From Myxococcales bacterium UBA1660 (GTDB lineage Bacteria > Myxococcota_A > Polyangia > Polyangiales > Houyiibacteriaceae): a stretch of DNA of 33,577 bases. The position numbers were made by a program, and so were the translations under genes. Positions within the stretch are counted from its first letter, which is position 1. Every line of letters starts with the position of its first letter. Under the pieces are notes generated by a model. That model was not told the DNA's origin, made no database searches, and was given only the letters and a program-made list of their open reading frames with translations. The stretch lies in contig DCLA01000051.1 in assembly GCA_002320815.1 (NCBI GenBank), forward strand, positions 43,073-76,649, in the 5' to 3' direction. This document shows, piece by piece, positions 1 through 8,818 of this stretch.

Positions 1-1977
1 GGAGCCCGCGCCTTCGCTGCGCGCCACGACGATTCCGTCGTGGCGCGAGACGATCTCCCGGACCACGGCGAGGCCGAGGCCGAGGCCGCCCTCCGAGCGG
101 TCCAGCGAGCGCTCGGCCTGGACGAAGGGTTCGAAGGTCGCCTCGAGCTCGGCCGGCTCGATGCCCCGCCCATCGTCCACCACCCGGATCCGCACGTCGT
201 CTCCGGCCGCCTTCACGTGGAGGTCCACGGTTCCGCCCGGCGGCGTGTACTTGATGGCGTTGCTCAAGAGGTTGAAGAGCACTTGGTGCAGGCGCTCGGG
301 GTCCGCGTGGACCCGGAGCCCGTCGGCCTCCGGACCGATGTGCGTGGTCACCTGGTGGTCTCGGGCGAGCGGCCGCGCCGCGGCCACCGCGTCGGCGCAG
401 GCCTCCTCCAGGGAGCAGCTCTCCTTGACCAGGGTGACCCGGCCGCGGCTGAGCCGCGTCAGGTCGAGCATGTCGTCCACGAGCCGGGAGAGGTGAGTCG
501 CCTGCCGGATGATCACGTTCAGGAGCTGCCGCTCCTGGGCGCTGCGCTGATCGGCCGCGAGCAGCTCGGCGCCGCCGAGGATCGGGGCGAGGGGGTTACG
601 GAGCTCGTGCGCCAACATCGCCAAATACTCCGGCCGTCGCGCCTCCTCCCGCCGCCGCTCGCTGACGTCCCGGAAGACCAAGACCGCGCCCACGATCACG
701 CCGTCGTCCCGCCGGATGGGCGCCGCGCTGTCTTCGATGGGCAGCGAGGAGCCGTCGCGCCGAACCAGGACCGTGTGGTTGCGAAGGCCGACCACGTCCT
801 GGAGTCGCAGCGCGTGTCGCAGCGGGCTCTCGCTCGGCTCGTCGTCGGTCTCGCCCCGGAGGTCCATGACCTCTTCCACCGGGCGGCCCTGGGCGTCGGA
901 AGAGGTCCAACCGGTGAGCTCCTCGCCCACACTGTTCAGGAAGGTCACCACCCCTTGCTGGTCGGTCGCCACGACGGCGTCGCCGATGCTCGCCAGGGTG
1001 ATCTGGAACCACTCCCGATGAGCCCCGAGGTCCCGGCGAACCTCGGAGCGCTCGGCGTCCAGCCGGCCGATGACCACCAGGGTTCGCGAGACCAGCGCGA
1101 GGAAGACCACCCCGGTCCCCAGCGCGAGCAGCATCATCGAGAAGTGGCCCGGGTACGACCCCAACCCTTCGAAGGTGACGATGACTCCGCCGAGCAGGAT
1201 CGGCACCGCCAAGGTGGCGGGGAGCAGAGCTCGCGCGACCGAGCCGCTTGGGGTCTTCGCCGCCAGCACCCGGACCTCGGACTCGCGCCAGGCGACGGCC
1301 AGCAAGCCCGCGCCGGCCAGCGCGAAAGCCACCGAGGTGTGGATGGCCATGGAGGTGAAGAGCCATACCTCGTAGAACGCGTTGACGTCGTAGAGATAGC
1401 CGGTGATGGCCAGCAGACCGACGACCAGCACCCGCGCGGCCAAGCCGCGCCCGGCCCGCCGGGGTCGGTCATGCGCCAAGGCACCCAGCGCGAGGCCGGC
1501 GATGACGAACTCGATCCCGGTGCAGCCCGACATGCGCCCCGCCGGCCGGCCGCGCGTGACGCTGTAGGGGTCTGCGGCGAGCATCGTGTCGAGGCCGAAG
1601 GACGCTCCCACGAGGTACTCGACGAGGGTCAGCAATCCGAGCCCGGCGACCGCCAGCCCCAACGCCTTCGCCGCGCGACGGCGCGACGCCTCCGGGCGGG
1701 AGCCGAGGATGGCGAGCCCGACGCCCAGCATGATGAAGTTCGACGCCGTGTTGGCCTTCATGCTGACCAGGCCGGGCGCCACGGTACGGACCGCGCGCAC
1801 GTCGCCCCACCAGCCGACCACCAAGACGACGAGACCGACCATCGCGATCAGCCCGCCCGTCGTACGCGGGAGCGCGTCGAGCAGTCGTTCGACGACGCGC
1901 GCGTGTCGAGTCTGGACACCCCTCCCCGCAGTGACGGTTACGGTACATCTGTGCCCGCGCCAGCGCCGCGGCGCCAT
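1..1977 (-). CDS. Membrane-bound PAS sensor histidine kinase (3' end outside window)
   Basis: This is a sensor histidine kinase that autophosphorylates on His and would pass the phosphate to a response regulator not present here. Reading leftwards from the ATG at 1977, residues about 35-310 contain roughly eight hydrophobic helices, forming an integral-membrane sensor. A PAS domain (about 320-445) follows, starting near HREWFQITLASIGDAV. The HisKA H-box LAHELRNPLAPI carries the phospho-acceptor His457. The ATPase domain shows the N box NLLSNAIKYTPPGG, the G1 box DDGRGI and the G2 box GGLGLGLAVV. The frame is open to base 1 (659 codons visible), so a C-terminal receiver domain cannot be excluded. 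No strong ribosome-binding site is visible and the frame stays open upstream, so the start is tentative. It diverges from the FMN reductase gene at 2085. The kinase assignment is firm; its signal is unknown. Confidence 0.9.
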   Translation of the reverse strand, partial: MAPRRWRGHRCTVTVTAGRGVQTRHARVVERLLDALPRTTGGLIAMVGLVVLVVGWWGDVRAVRTVAPGLVSMKANTASNFIMLGVGLAILGSRPEASRRRAAKALGLAVAGLGLLTLVEYLVGASFGLDTMLAADPYSVTRGRPAGRMSGCTGIEFVIAGLALGALAHDRPRRAGRGLAARVLVVGLLAITGYLYDVNAFYEVWLFTSMAIHTSVAFALAGAGLLAVAWRESEVRVLAAKTPSGSVARALLPATLAVPILLGGVIVTFEGLGSYPGHFSMMLLALGTGVVFLALVSRTLVVIGRLDAERSEVRRDLGAHREWFQITLASIGDAVVATDQQGVVTFLNSVGEELTGWTSSDAQGRPVEEVMDLRGETDDEPSESPLRHALRLQDVVGLRNHTVLVRRDGSSLPIEDSAAPIRRDDGVIVGAVLVFRDVSERRREEARRPEYLAMLAHELRNPLAPILGGAELLAADQRSAQERQLLNVIIRQATHLSRLVDDMLDLTRLSRGRVTLVKESCSLEEACADAVAAARPLARDHQVTTHIGPEADGLRVHADPERLHQVLFNLLSNAIKYTPPGGTVDLHVKAAGDDVRIRVVDDGRGIEPAELEATFEPFVQAERSLDRSEGGLGLGLAVVREIVSRHDGIVVARSEGAGS

Positions 1978-2084
1978 GGGGCAGAATGCCCAAGCAGACC
2001 TCGCGAACCGCGCCATGTCGATTCGCGACGCCCAGAGCAGGCGAGAGAGCCCAGGGTGGCGGTCGGTCGTGGCAGACTCGGCCG

Positions 2085-2675
2085 ATGACCGACCGCATCC
2101 TCGTCTTCTATGGCTCCTACCGCCGCGACCGGAAGGGCATCCGCCTCGCCGACTACCTCGTGCGCGAGCTCGGCCAGCGTGGCGCGGACGTCGAGCTCAT
2201 CGACGCCAAGGCCGTGGACCTGCCGCTGCTCGACCGCATGTACAAGGAGTACCCCGAGGGCGAGGCCCCGCCGAAGCTCGAGGCCCTCGCGGAGAAGATC
2301 CGAACGGCCGACGCCTTCGTCTTCGTGGCGGGCGAGTACAACTGGGGGGTCCAGCCAGGGCTGAAGAACCTGACCGACCATTTCCTCGAGGAGTGGTTCT
2401 GGCGGCCGGCCGCGGTGGCGAGCTACTCGATGGGCCGCCTCGGCGGGGCGCGCAGCAACGTCGCCTGGCACGGGACACTGAACGAGATGGGCATGGTGGT
2501 GATCTCCTCCACGCTCACGGTGGGGCAGATTCACCAGGCTCTCGACGAAGCCGGTCGTCCGACCGGCGACGGCGGCGCCGCCCTCGAACGGGGCTTCCCC
2601 CGCTTCGCCGACGACCTCGCCTGGTGGACCGAGGCCGCCCGCGCCCAGCGCGCGAAAGCGGAGCCGCCCTACTGA
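2085..2675 (+). CDS. NADPH-dependent FMN reductase family flavoprotein
   Basis: This is a 196-residue flavodoxin-fold protein of the NADPH-dependent FMN reductase/azoreductase-like family, expected to bind FMN and reduce flavin, quinone or related acceptors in the cytoplasm. The FMN phosphate loop is visible at residues 8-17 as GSYRRDRKGI. The family signature GEYNWGVQPGLKNLTDHF lies near residues 86-103, matching the usual P-x-YN-x-x-x-x-x-LKN-x-x-D pattern with Gly in place of Pro. The ATG at 2085 is chosen because the flavodoxin strand ILVFYGSYR begins directly after it; the same frame is open further upstream without family similarity. Its stop codon lies inside a perfect inverted repeat shared with the convergent lipoprotein gene. 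The physiological substrate cannot be told from sequence. Confidence 0.9.
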   Translation: MTDRILVFYGSYRRDRKGIRLADYLVRELGQRGADVELIDAKAVDLPLLDRMYKEYPEGEAPPKLEALAEKIRTADAFVFVAGEYNWGVQPGLKNLTDHFLEEWFWRPAAVASYSMGRLGGARSNVAWHGTLNEMGMVVISSTLTVGQIHQALDEAGRPTGDGGAALERGFPRFADDLAWWTEAARAQRAKAEPPY

Positions 2676-2689
2676 CCACCGTGGTCAGT
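2671..2689. repeat. Inverted repeat holding the stop codons of two convergent genes
   Basis: ACTGACCAC, one C, then GTGGTCAGT form a perfect 9+1+9 palindrome. The TGA of the plus-strand reductase (2673-2675) lies in the left arm. The TGA of the minus-strand lipoprotein (2685-2687) lies in the right arm. A realistic hairpin would open the central bases to make a loop. There is no T-tract on either side, so any role as a bidirectional terminator is inference. Confidence 0.7.
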
Positions 2690-3587
2690 CCGAGTAGCCG
2701 TCGCCCAAGGGCGGCTGCACCACACCGCCGATACCCACCCGGACCTGAAACGGGAGCACCGCGACCTGGAGGTCGCGGGGCAGCTTGCAGCGGAAGGCGG
2801 CCTCGTCGACCTCCCCGTCCAGCCAGAGGCTCAGGGTGGTCTCCCGCGCCGGTGCGGTCATCGTCGACCAGCTACGCCGGACGATCGTGACGGGCCCGGT
2901 GTCGGTGACGACCTCGAGCGTATCGAGGACCGCCTTGGCGACCCCCTCGTCGGTCGCGCGAAGGACGAGCCGGGTGGTCGGGGAATCGCCGGCCGTCCGG
3001 CTCACGTGGGCGACCTCGAAGGCGACCCCGCCGAGCACGAAGGCTTCACTCTCCACGAAGCGGACGCGCGGGGTCTCGGCGAGCTCCGGCTCCCCGCCCA
3101 CGAGGACGGCGAGGTCGGCATCGAGGACGACCTCCCGGGCCCCCGTCTCCGGCGCCACCAATCGGAGCTCCACTCCCAGGCGCCGCCGCTCGGCCTCGAC
3201 CCAGGTCGCCGAGAAGCCCTGAGCCTCACCGGCGACGTCCGGCGGCCCCGGCTCATCGAAGAGCACCTTCCCCAGGTCGTCGACGACGGACCGGATGACG
3301 CTGCGTTCCGGCACGAATCCGTACAGAACGTCTTCGGAGGACTGAACGACCAACGCGACCTTCATGCCGGGGAAGCGGCCGATCTCGTCGAAGGGTCGGG
3401 CGGAGTAGACCTCGAAGCCCACGACCTCCGCCGAGAGGCCCTCGGTGCTCACCCGAGGCGCCGGCAGCGGCCGCACGCGTTCCTCGGCGACCGGCGCAGC
3501 TTCGGGCTCTTCGGGGTACGCGGGTGTCGGCGGCGGCGCGTGTGCGCAGCCGAGGAGGAGGAGCACGGACGAAGCGAGGCGAGTCAT
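2685..3587 (-). CDS. Predicted lipoprotein of unknown function
   Basis: The product has 300 residues. It opens with a lipoprotein signal peptide, MTRLASSVLLLLGC, whose Cys14 would be lipidated, followed by a Pro/Glu-rich linker (about 17-40). The remainder (about 45-300) is rich in alternating hydrophobic residues, with stretches such as VVGFEVYSARPFDEIGRFPG and LRLVAPETGAREVVLDADL, suggesting beta-sandwich domains. I recognise no catalytic motif. The ATG at 3587 is supported by the signal peptide; the frame remains open far upstream only because of high GC. It diverges from the SRPBCC gene across about 160 bp that probably holds both promoters, and converges on the FMN reductase gene. Likely location is the periplasm or outer membrane surface; function not recognised. 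Confidence 0.85.
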   Translation of the reverse strand: MTRLASSVLLLLGCAHAPPPTPAYPEEPEAAPVAEERVRPLPAPRVSTEGLSAEVVGFEVYSARPFDEIGRFPGMKVALVVQSSEDVLYGFVPERSVIRSVVDDLGKVLFDEPGPPDVAGEAQGFSATWVEAERRRLGVELRLVAPETGAREVVLDADLAVLVGGEPELAETPRVRFVESEAFVLGGVAFEVAHVSRTAGDSPTTRLVLRATDEGVAKAVLDTLEVVTDTGPVTIVRRSWSTMTAPARETTLSLWLDGEVDEAAFRCKLPRDLQVAVLPFQVRVGIGGVVQPPLGDGYSD

Positions 3588-3749
3588 CGCCCGGGAGAAT
3601 GCCTCGACTCGGGCGTCGGTCGAGGGCCCCGTTCGACCCGGGCCGGAAGGCAGCGCGCCACCCCCAGAAGGCGGCGCGCGAGCGGGACCGCGATGGTAGC
3701 CTCCCGGCCCGGTCGCCACGGGGGTGACCGAGCACGAACGAGGAGTGCG

Positions 3750-4172
3750 ATGACAGAGGTATCGAGGAACGCGCGCATCGAAGCGGGGGCGGCGGACGTG
3801 TGGGCGCTGGTGAGCGACTTCGACGGGCTGCCCAAGTGGCTCCCGCCCGTCGCGGCGAGCGAGACGGCGGGCGACGGCGTGGGCGCCGTCCGCACCGTGA
3901 CCATGCAGGACGGCGCGAAGGTCGTGGAGCGGCTCGAGGCGCTCGACGCGGACGCGATGACCTACACCTACTCGATGACCGACTCGGGTTCGCTGCCCAT
4001 CGGTGACTACGAGTCGACGGTCCGCGTCCGCCCCGACGGGGACGGATGCACCGTCACGTGGAGCAGCACCTTCGAGCCGGCCGGCGCCTCGGCCGAAGAG
4101 GTCGCCGGCATGGTCGGCGGTCTCTACGAGTCCGGCCTCGGCTCCCTCGTCGAGAAGCTCGGCAAGAAGTGA
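3750..4172 (+). CDS. SRPBCC (START-like) family protein
   Basis: This 140-residue protein has the polyketide cyclase/dehydrase-type SRPBCC pattern: an N-terminal strand with ARIEAGAADVWALVSDFDGLPKWLP, central strands, and the C-terminal long helix ending VGGLYESGLGSLVEKLGKK. Such helix-grip proteins bind hydrophobic ligands in a deep cavity; some are enzymes, others lipid or small-molecule carriers. The start is decided by AGGAG at 3741-3745, four bases before the ATG. No signal peptide is seen, so it is probably cytoplasmic. It is followed after about 170 bp by a SnoaL-like gene on the same strand; both families bind small hydrophobic molecules, but a shared pathway is only inference. Confidence 0.9.
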   Translation: MTEVSRNARIEAGAADVWALVSDFDGLPKWLPPVAASETAGDGVGAVRTVTMQDGAKVVERLEALDADAMTYTYSMTDSGSLPIGDYESTVRVRPDGDGCTVTWSSTFEPAGASAEEVAGMVGGLYESGLGSLVEKLGKK

Positions 4173-4343
4173 GCGACCGCGGTGTCCTCCGGCCTCGCGG
4201 GTCGGGGGGCACCGGTCCCATCGGTCGGTGACCCCCGCCGAGCCAACGCGGCGAAGCCCGACCGCGACGGCGCGGAAGAGGCATCGAAACTCCCCGTCCG
4301 AGGGCTCTCGTTCAACCGGGTTCAATCGTGGTAGACCGCCCTC

Positions 4344-4811
4344 ATGTTCGAGGTCGATCCCCGCTGGACACCGTCCGAAGTCGTCGCCAACTGGTTCGAG
4401 GTCGTCTGGAATCAGAAGCACGTCGAAGCCATCCCCCACCTCTTCGTGGGCAAGGCCTCGGGCGTCCATCCCGAGGACCCGGGCCCTGCGGTCCAGGCCG
4501 AGGCCTTCGCCGACGCCTGGCGCCTCTTTCAATCGAACATCGACGACCTGCGCGTCGAGCTCGTCGATTGCCTCGAGATCGGGAAGAGGGGGGCGGCGCG
4601 CTACCGGCTCACCGGGATCCATCGCGCGACGCGCAAACCGGTGGAGTTCGAGGGCGCCGGGTTCTTCACTTGTTCGGTGGGCCGCATCGTCGATGCCTGG
4701 AACCTGGTCGACTTCTTGGCTCTCGCGCAGCAGGTGGACGAAGGGCTGGGGGCGGACGCACCCGTCCGAGTGTTGGCGGGCAAGCCATTGACGCCCCTGG
4801 TCATGGCCTGA
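4344..4811 (+). CDS. SnoaL-like (NTF2-fold) protein
   Basis: This 155-residue protein of the SnoaL-like/ester cyclase NTF2-fold group has an N-terminal helix EVVANWFEVVWNQKHVEAI, then core strands, and ends with the family-typical segment GRIVDAWNLVDFLALAQQV (about residues 111-129), which in relatives reads ...W...D...LL.QLG. Members act on polycyclic or terpenoid-like substrates or serve only as binding folds. His/Asp catalytic residues known from SnoaL cannot be assigned with confidence here. The ATG at 4344 begins the conserved N-terminal region. The gene sits between the SRPBCC gene and the CHASE histidine kinase, all on the plus strand, with about 70 bp to the kinase start. Confidence 0.85.
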   Translation: MFEVDPRWTPSEVVANWFEVVWNQKHVEAIPHLFVGKASGVHPEDPGPAVQAEAFADAWRLFQSNIDDLRVELVDCLEIGKRGAARYRLTGIHRATRKPVEFEGAGFFTCSVGRIVDAWNLVDFLALAQQVDEGLGADAPVRVLAGKPLTPLVMA

Positions 4812-4883
4812 GCTCCCCCCGACACGGAGTCCACGAACGAGGGCCGTCGCTACGACTCGACTCCTACGATAGGGTGAGAGTCC

Positions 4884-6464
4884 ATGCGCCCTCCCCCACG
4901 TGAGCGCCTCCGGGTGCGGCGCATCTCCGTCCCCCTCTTCCTGACGACCTCCGCTCTCGTCGGCCTCTTGTGGTGGCTGGATTGGCGCGACTGGAGAGCT
5001 CAGTCGGAAGCGCGGGTAGAGCGGGCAGCCGAAGAGGCGGCCATGCGCCTGAACGACTACGTGGAAGCCCGACTGCTGGTCGTCGACGGCTTCGCCCGGC
5101 TCTCGGCCCAGCGACCCCTCGGCGAAGACGAGCAGCGAGCGCGGGCCGAAGTGGCCCAGGAGCTCTACGGCGGCTTCCAGGGGATCAACTGGCTGGACGA
5201 CGCGGGGGTGATCCGCTTCGTGGCGCCGCTGGAGCCCAACCGGAACGCGCTGGGCCGCAGCGTGCGGGACCACCCGATAGCCCACACCGCGTTCGAGCGC
5301 GCCCGCGCCGACGGGTCGCCCCACATGACCGAGGCCCTCGAGCTCTTCCAGGGCGGGCGGGGCTTCGCGACCTACTACCCCTTCGAGGACGCGGGGGAGC
5401 GACGCTATGTGAACGGGGTCTTCCGCATCAAGCCGCTGGTGGAGACCGCGCTGCGCGGCGGGTTCCTGGACGAGTACGCCGTAGCCCTCCGGGACGACCG
5501 CGGCGGATCGCTGCTCGAGCTCGACGAGGAGCTCGCCAGCGCCGACCGACTCACCGGCGACGCGGAGCTGACCCTCCTCGACCGAACCTGGCGACTGCAG
5601 GCCCGACCCCGCGACGGGCTCTGGGCCAGCATGCAGTCGTCGCGGCCGGGCGGGGTGTACGTCTTCGTCCTGGTGCTCCTGGGCATCGTGGCGACCTACA
5701 CGCACCTCACCCTGCGAGCGCGGCTGGAGCGGCTGCAGGCCCAGCGCCGCCAGGCGGAGCTCGAGCGCCGCCTCGAGCGGACGTCGAAGATGGAGAGCCT
5801 GGGTCGACTGGCCGGCGGCGTGGCCCACGACTTCAACAACGTGCTCACCGCCATCCTGCAGGCGGTCGGCTTGCTCGAGCGGCAGCTCGAGGGCCAGCCC
5901 GCCCCCCTGCGCTGCGTGAACATCATCGTGGACGCCTCCGACCGGGCGGTGGTCCTGACCCGCCAGCTCCTCGAGTTCGCCCGCCCCGACGACGAGAGCC
6001 CGCGGGTGCCCATGGCCCTCGACGTCAACGGCGAGCTGGACACCATGCGCTCGATGCTGGAGTGCTTGGTGCCCTCGACCGCGGAGCTGGAGCTCGACTT
6101 CGGCGAGGGGGTGGGCCCCATCCGCATCGCGCCGTCGCAGCTCGGTCGGATCGTCGTGAACCTGGTGGTCAACGCCGCCGACGCGCTGCCCGAGCGCAGC
6201 GGGCACATCCGCGTGCGGACCTGGCGGTCGGCCGACGAGGTCGTGCTGGAGGTCGCCGACGACGGCTCCGGGATGGATGCGGCGACCCGCGAGCGGATCT
6301 TCGAGCCCTTCTTCACCACCAAGGGCCGCGACGAGGGGACCGGCCTCGGCCTGGCCACCGTGCGCGAGCTCGTCGGCGCCGCGGGGGGGACCATCACCGT
6401 GGAGAGCGCGCCGGGCGAGGGGACCCGCTTCGAGCTGCGCTTCCCGGTGCTGGTCGTCGATTGA
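4884..6464 (+). CDS. CHASE-domain sensor histidine kinase
   Basis: This is a 526-residue membrane sensor kinase. A first transmembrane helix lies at about 14-33 and a second at about 257-273. Between them is an extracytoplasmic CHASE-like domain (about 60-250) with GINWLDDAGVIRFVAPLEPN and LFQGGRGFATYYPF, typical of ligand-sensing CHASE folds. A coiled coil (276-305) leads to the HisKA motif GGVAHDFNNVLTAI with His315. The ATPase domain has NLVVNAADA (Asn430), DDGSGM and GTGLGLATVRELV. The protein ends right after the ATPase fold, so it lacks an attached receiver, and no response regulator gene is adjacent; it is an orphan kinase. The HDFNN-type H-box is common in kinases paired with NtrC-like or hybrid regulators. 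The ligand is unknown. Confidence 0.93.
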   Translation: MRPPPRERLRVRRISVPLFLTTSALVGLLWWLDWRDWRAQSEARVERAAEEAAMRLNDYVEARLLVVDGFARLSAQRPLGEDEQRARAEVAQELYGGFQGINWLDDAGVIRFVAPLEPNRNALGRSVRDHPIAHTAFERARADGSPHMTEALELFQGGRGFATYYPFEDAGERRYVNGVFRIKPLVETALRGGFLDEYAVALRDDRGGSLLELDEELASADRLTGDAELTLLDRTWRLQARPRDGLWASMQSSRPGGVYVFVLVLLGIVATYTHLTLRARLERLQAQRRQAELERRLERTSKMESLGRLAGGVAHDFNNVLTAILQAVGLLERQLEGQPAPLRCVNIIVDASDRAVVLTRQLLEFARPDDESPRVPMALDVNGELDTMRSMLECLVPSTAELELDFGEGVGPIRIAPSQLGRIVVNLVVNAADALPERSGHIRVRTWRSADEVVLEVADDGSGMDAATRERIFEPFFTTKGRDEGTGLGLATVRELVGAAGGTITVESAPGEGTRFELRFPVLVVD

Positions 6465-6488
6465 CGCGGCGGAGCTTGGTCCTTTGGG

Positions 6489-7157
6489 TCAAGCGAGCGT
6501 CGCGGGCGGCTTTCGGAGCACGTCGGACCACTGGTAGCGGCCGGCGCGGAACGGCGGCAGCGGGACCTGGGCCAGGTCGGCGACGAGGCCGAGGAGCTCG
6601 AAGAGAGCGTGGGCGGTTCCGCCATAGACCAGCAGCTCGCCCAGCTCGAAGATGGGCGAGAGCCGCGTCTCACCGGCGTCCTCCCAGGGGATGCCGTGGA
6701 GGAAGGGGCGCGCCAGCGTCTCGCGGACCGAGAGGCGCAGCACCGCGGCCACCTCGTCGGGGCTGGGGATCAACTCGGCATCCGGGGGGACCTCGGCGAC
6801 GAAGGGCTCGAGGCGATAGTCCGAGGTGTAGAGCGGGATGCTGGAGAGGCGCCCCAGCACCGCGGCGCCGCGCAGCCCGATCTCTTCCTCGGCCTCGCGC
6901 AGGGCGGTGGTCTGGATGGAGTCGTCGGCCGGCTCGGGGCGACCGCCGGGGAAGCTCACCTCGCCCCCGTGGAGCCGCAGGTGGGAGGCGCGCTCGGTGA
7001 GGATCACGGCGAGGTCTGCGGGCGACCACTCGATGGGCACCAGCACCCCGGCATGCAGGTGGTTCCGGCGGCCCGGCAGCGCGGGGATGGCGGCGGGGCG
7101 ATGATCCGCGAGCGCGGTGGCGAGACGGGACGCGGACGGCAAGCGCACGACGACCAT
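6489..7157 (-). CDS. nudL: Nudix hydrolase, CoA pyrophosphatase (NudL) type
   Basis: The product is 222 residues and belongs to the NudL/YeaB branch of Nudix hydrolases, which cleave CoA and its thioesters or related diphosphates into 3',5'-ADP and phosphopantetheine. The diagnostic block runs from about residue 52: LTERASHLRLHGGEVSFPGG (the CoA-specific upstream motif) and then ALREAEEEIGL (about 85-95), the metal-binding Nudix helix. The position corresponding to the first Nudix Glu is Asp, as is common in this branch. The ATG at 7157 is chosen as it starts the folded region. It is convergent with the histidine kinase gene (24 bp apart) and divergent from the hibernation factor gene. Substrate specificity is from family knowledge only. 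Confidence 0.88.
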   Translation of the reverse strand: MVVVRLPSASRLATALADHRPAAIPALPGRRNHLHAGVLVPIEWSPADLAVILTERASHLRLHGGEVSFPGGRPEPADDSIQTTALREAEEEIGLRGAAVLGRLSSIPLYTSDYRLEPFVAEVPPDAELIPSPDEVAAVLRLSVRETLARPFLHGIPWEDAGETRLSPIFELGELLVYGGTAHALFELLGLVADLAQVPLPPFRAGRYQWSDVLRKPPATLA

Positions 7158-7316
7158 CCTACCGCGCTCCTGCGTGGACGCCCGCCGCGCGCGGACGACG
7201 CACTTCGACGCGAGCTGCCTCGCGGGCCTCGCCGAGTCGGCGCCCACCCCGTGATTCGGTGACGCCCGGGTGACATTGGGGGCGCCACCGAAGCCCAGCG
7301 ATGGTAGAAATGAACC

Positions 7317-7634
7317 ATGCAGATTCAGGTGCGTACGGACCACAACATCCAAGGTGACGAGCGGCTCGCGGAGTACGTCGAGGACGTCCTCACGGATTCG
7401 CTCTCCCGCTTCTCCAACGACATCACCCGCATCGAGGTGCACTTCGCCGACGAGAACGGGGACAAGTCGGGCGAGCAGGACACCCGCTGCACGCTCGAGG
7501 CCCGCGTCCGCGGCCGGAAGCCCACGGTGGTCACCGCCCACGCGGCGAACGTGAAGGACTCCCTCGGGAGCGCGGCCGACAAGCTGGCCAGCGCGATCGA
7601 GAAGGAGCTCGGTCGCGCGCGTCGGGTCCGCTGA
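7317..7634 (+). CDS. Short ribosome hibernation promoting factor (HPF/RaiA family)
   Basis: This 105-residue protein has the HPF/YfiA beta-alpha-beta-beta-beta-alpha pattern: MQIQVRTDHNIQGDERLAEY, a helix LTDSLSRFSNDITRIEVHFAD, strands DTRCTLEARVRGRKPTVV and the terminal helix SLGSAADKLASAIEKELGRAR. Family members bind the 30S decoding site in stationary phase or stress and keep ribosomes inactive. It lacks the C-terminal dimerisation domain of long HPF, so it resembles the short form. It begins at an ATG with only a weak upstream purine stretch (GTAGAA). It is not next to rpoN or a PTS gene, the frequent context in Proteobacteria. The about 160 bp divergent region to the Nudix gene should contain its promoter. 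Confidence 0.9.
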   Translation: MQIQVRTDHNIQGDERLAEYVEDVLTDSLSRFSNDITRIEVHFADENGDKSGEQDTRCTLEARVRGRKPTVVTAHAANVKDSLGSAADKLASAIEKELGRARRVR

Positions 7635-7698
7635 GACTCGGGGCCGGGCGTCGACGGCGACGCCCGGCTCGGAGCGCGGGTCCCAGCGCGCCCCGGTG

Positions 7699-8709
7699 TC
7701 AGAGCGCGCCGACCTCGCGCAGATGCGCGCAGGTGCGCTCGATGCCCTCGGCGATGCTCACCTGCGGGTCGTAGCCGAGCTCCCGGCGCGCCTTGTCGAT
7801 GCTGAAGTAGTGGTGCGAGCACATGTAGCGGATGGCGAAGCGGGTCAGCCCGTCCTCCGGCGAGATCGTGCCCCCACGCAGCGTGTCGATGCCCTCTTTG
7901 ACGGCCGCAATGGCGTACACGAGCCGGTGAGGGACCCAGCCACGGATCGGCGGGAGGTCGAGGCGCGCGAGGACCTGCCGGACGAAGGCCCAGAAGGGCA
8001 TGGGCTCGCCGTTGGTGATGAAGTACGCGCTTCCGGCCACCGGGGAGTCGAGCGCGAGGCGCTCGTCGGCGAGGAGCAGCGCGTCGATCAGGTTCGACAC
8101 GTAGGTGTAGTCGCTGAGCCAGGCGCGCCGCCCCACCTGGAAGCGCAGCCGACCGCTCTTGGCGTGGGCGATGACCGCCGGCAGGAAGCGGGTGTCGTGG
8201 GGCCCGAAGACGACGTGCGGGCGCAGGGCGGTGGTGGCCACCCCACCCTCGCCGTTCTTGGCGAGCACCAGCTTCTCCGCCTCCACCTTGCTGTGGGCGT
8301 AGGGCGCGAGGTTCTTGCGGGCGTAGGGCAGCGACTCGTCGCCGTCCTCGATGTCGTCGCCGTCGTAGACGACGCTGCCGCTGGACACGTAGACCAGCTT
8401 GCCCACGCCGAGGTCCTGGCAGGCCTCGAGCACGTGGCGCGTCCCGTCGTAGTTCACCTTCCAGACGAAGTCCGCCTTGTTCTGCTTGGTGTGGACCAAG
8501 CTGGCGTTGTGGAAGACCACGTCGGCGCCCTCGATCGCGGCGCGTACGGCGGCGGGATCGGTGATGTCCGTCTTCCGGAACTCGCCGCCGAGGCCGACGG
8601 GCTCCACCACGTCCAGGACCCGCACCTCGTCGCCCCGTTCCAGGAGGGCGTTGACCAGATGACGACCGACGAAACCGCCGCCGCCGGTGACGACGCTGAG
8701 CTGAGCCAT
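7699..8709 (-). CDS. NAD(P)-dependent epimerase/3-beta-hydroxysteroid dehydrogenase-like protein
   Basis: This 336-residue extended short-chain dehydrogenase has a Rossmann nucleotide loop TGGGGFVG at residues 8-15. Asp33 follows the second strand, suggesting preference for NAD. The active-site strand is LVYVSSGSVVYDG (Ser109/110), and the catalytic pair YxxxK is Y137AHSK141. Later features such as ALRPHVVFGPHD and SDYTYVSNLIDALLLA fit the 3-beta-HSD/sterol dehydrogenase and OleD-like branch rather than sugar-nucleotide epimerases, but this is inference. It is the last gene of a minus-strand series and follows the CorC-like gene by 109 bp. It is probably cytoplasmic, acting on a hydrophobic hydroxy/keto substrate. 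Confidence 0.88.
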   Translation of the reverse strand: MAQLSVVTGGGGFVGRHLVNALLERGDEVRVLDVVEPVGLGGEFRKTDITDPAAVRAAIEGADVVFHNASLVHTKQNKADFVWKVNYDGTRHVLEACQDLGVGKLVYVSSGSVVYDGDDIEDGDESLPYARKNLAPYAHSKVEAEKLVLAKNGEGGVATTALRPHVVFGPHDTRFLPAVIAHAKSGRLRFQVGRRAWLSDYTYVSNLIDALLLADERLALDSPVAGSAYFITNGEPMPFWAFVRQVLARLDLPPIRGWVPHRLVYAIAAVKEGIDTLRGGTISPEDGLTRFAIRYMCSHHYFSIDKARRELGYDPQVSIAEGIERTCAHLREVGAL

Positions 8710-8818
8710 GGGCGGGTGCTATCTCGCCCACCCCGCCCTGTCGAGCACCGAGCTGGCTCGCACCGCGCCGTCGAGCGCCCGGTCGCGCACCGGGCTGTCG
8801 CGACGTCGCCGCCGAGCG

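Noticed and set aside
40..2088. Long plus-strand open frame over the first histidine kinase
   Set aside because: It has low-complexity Arg/Glu/Gln-rich content without family similarity, while the opposite strand shows PAS, HisKA and ATPase motifs.
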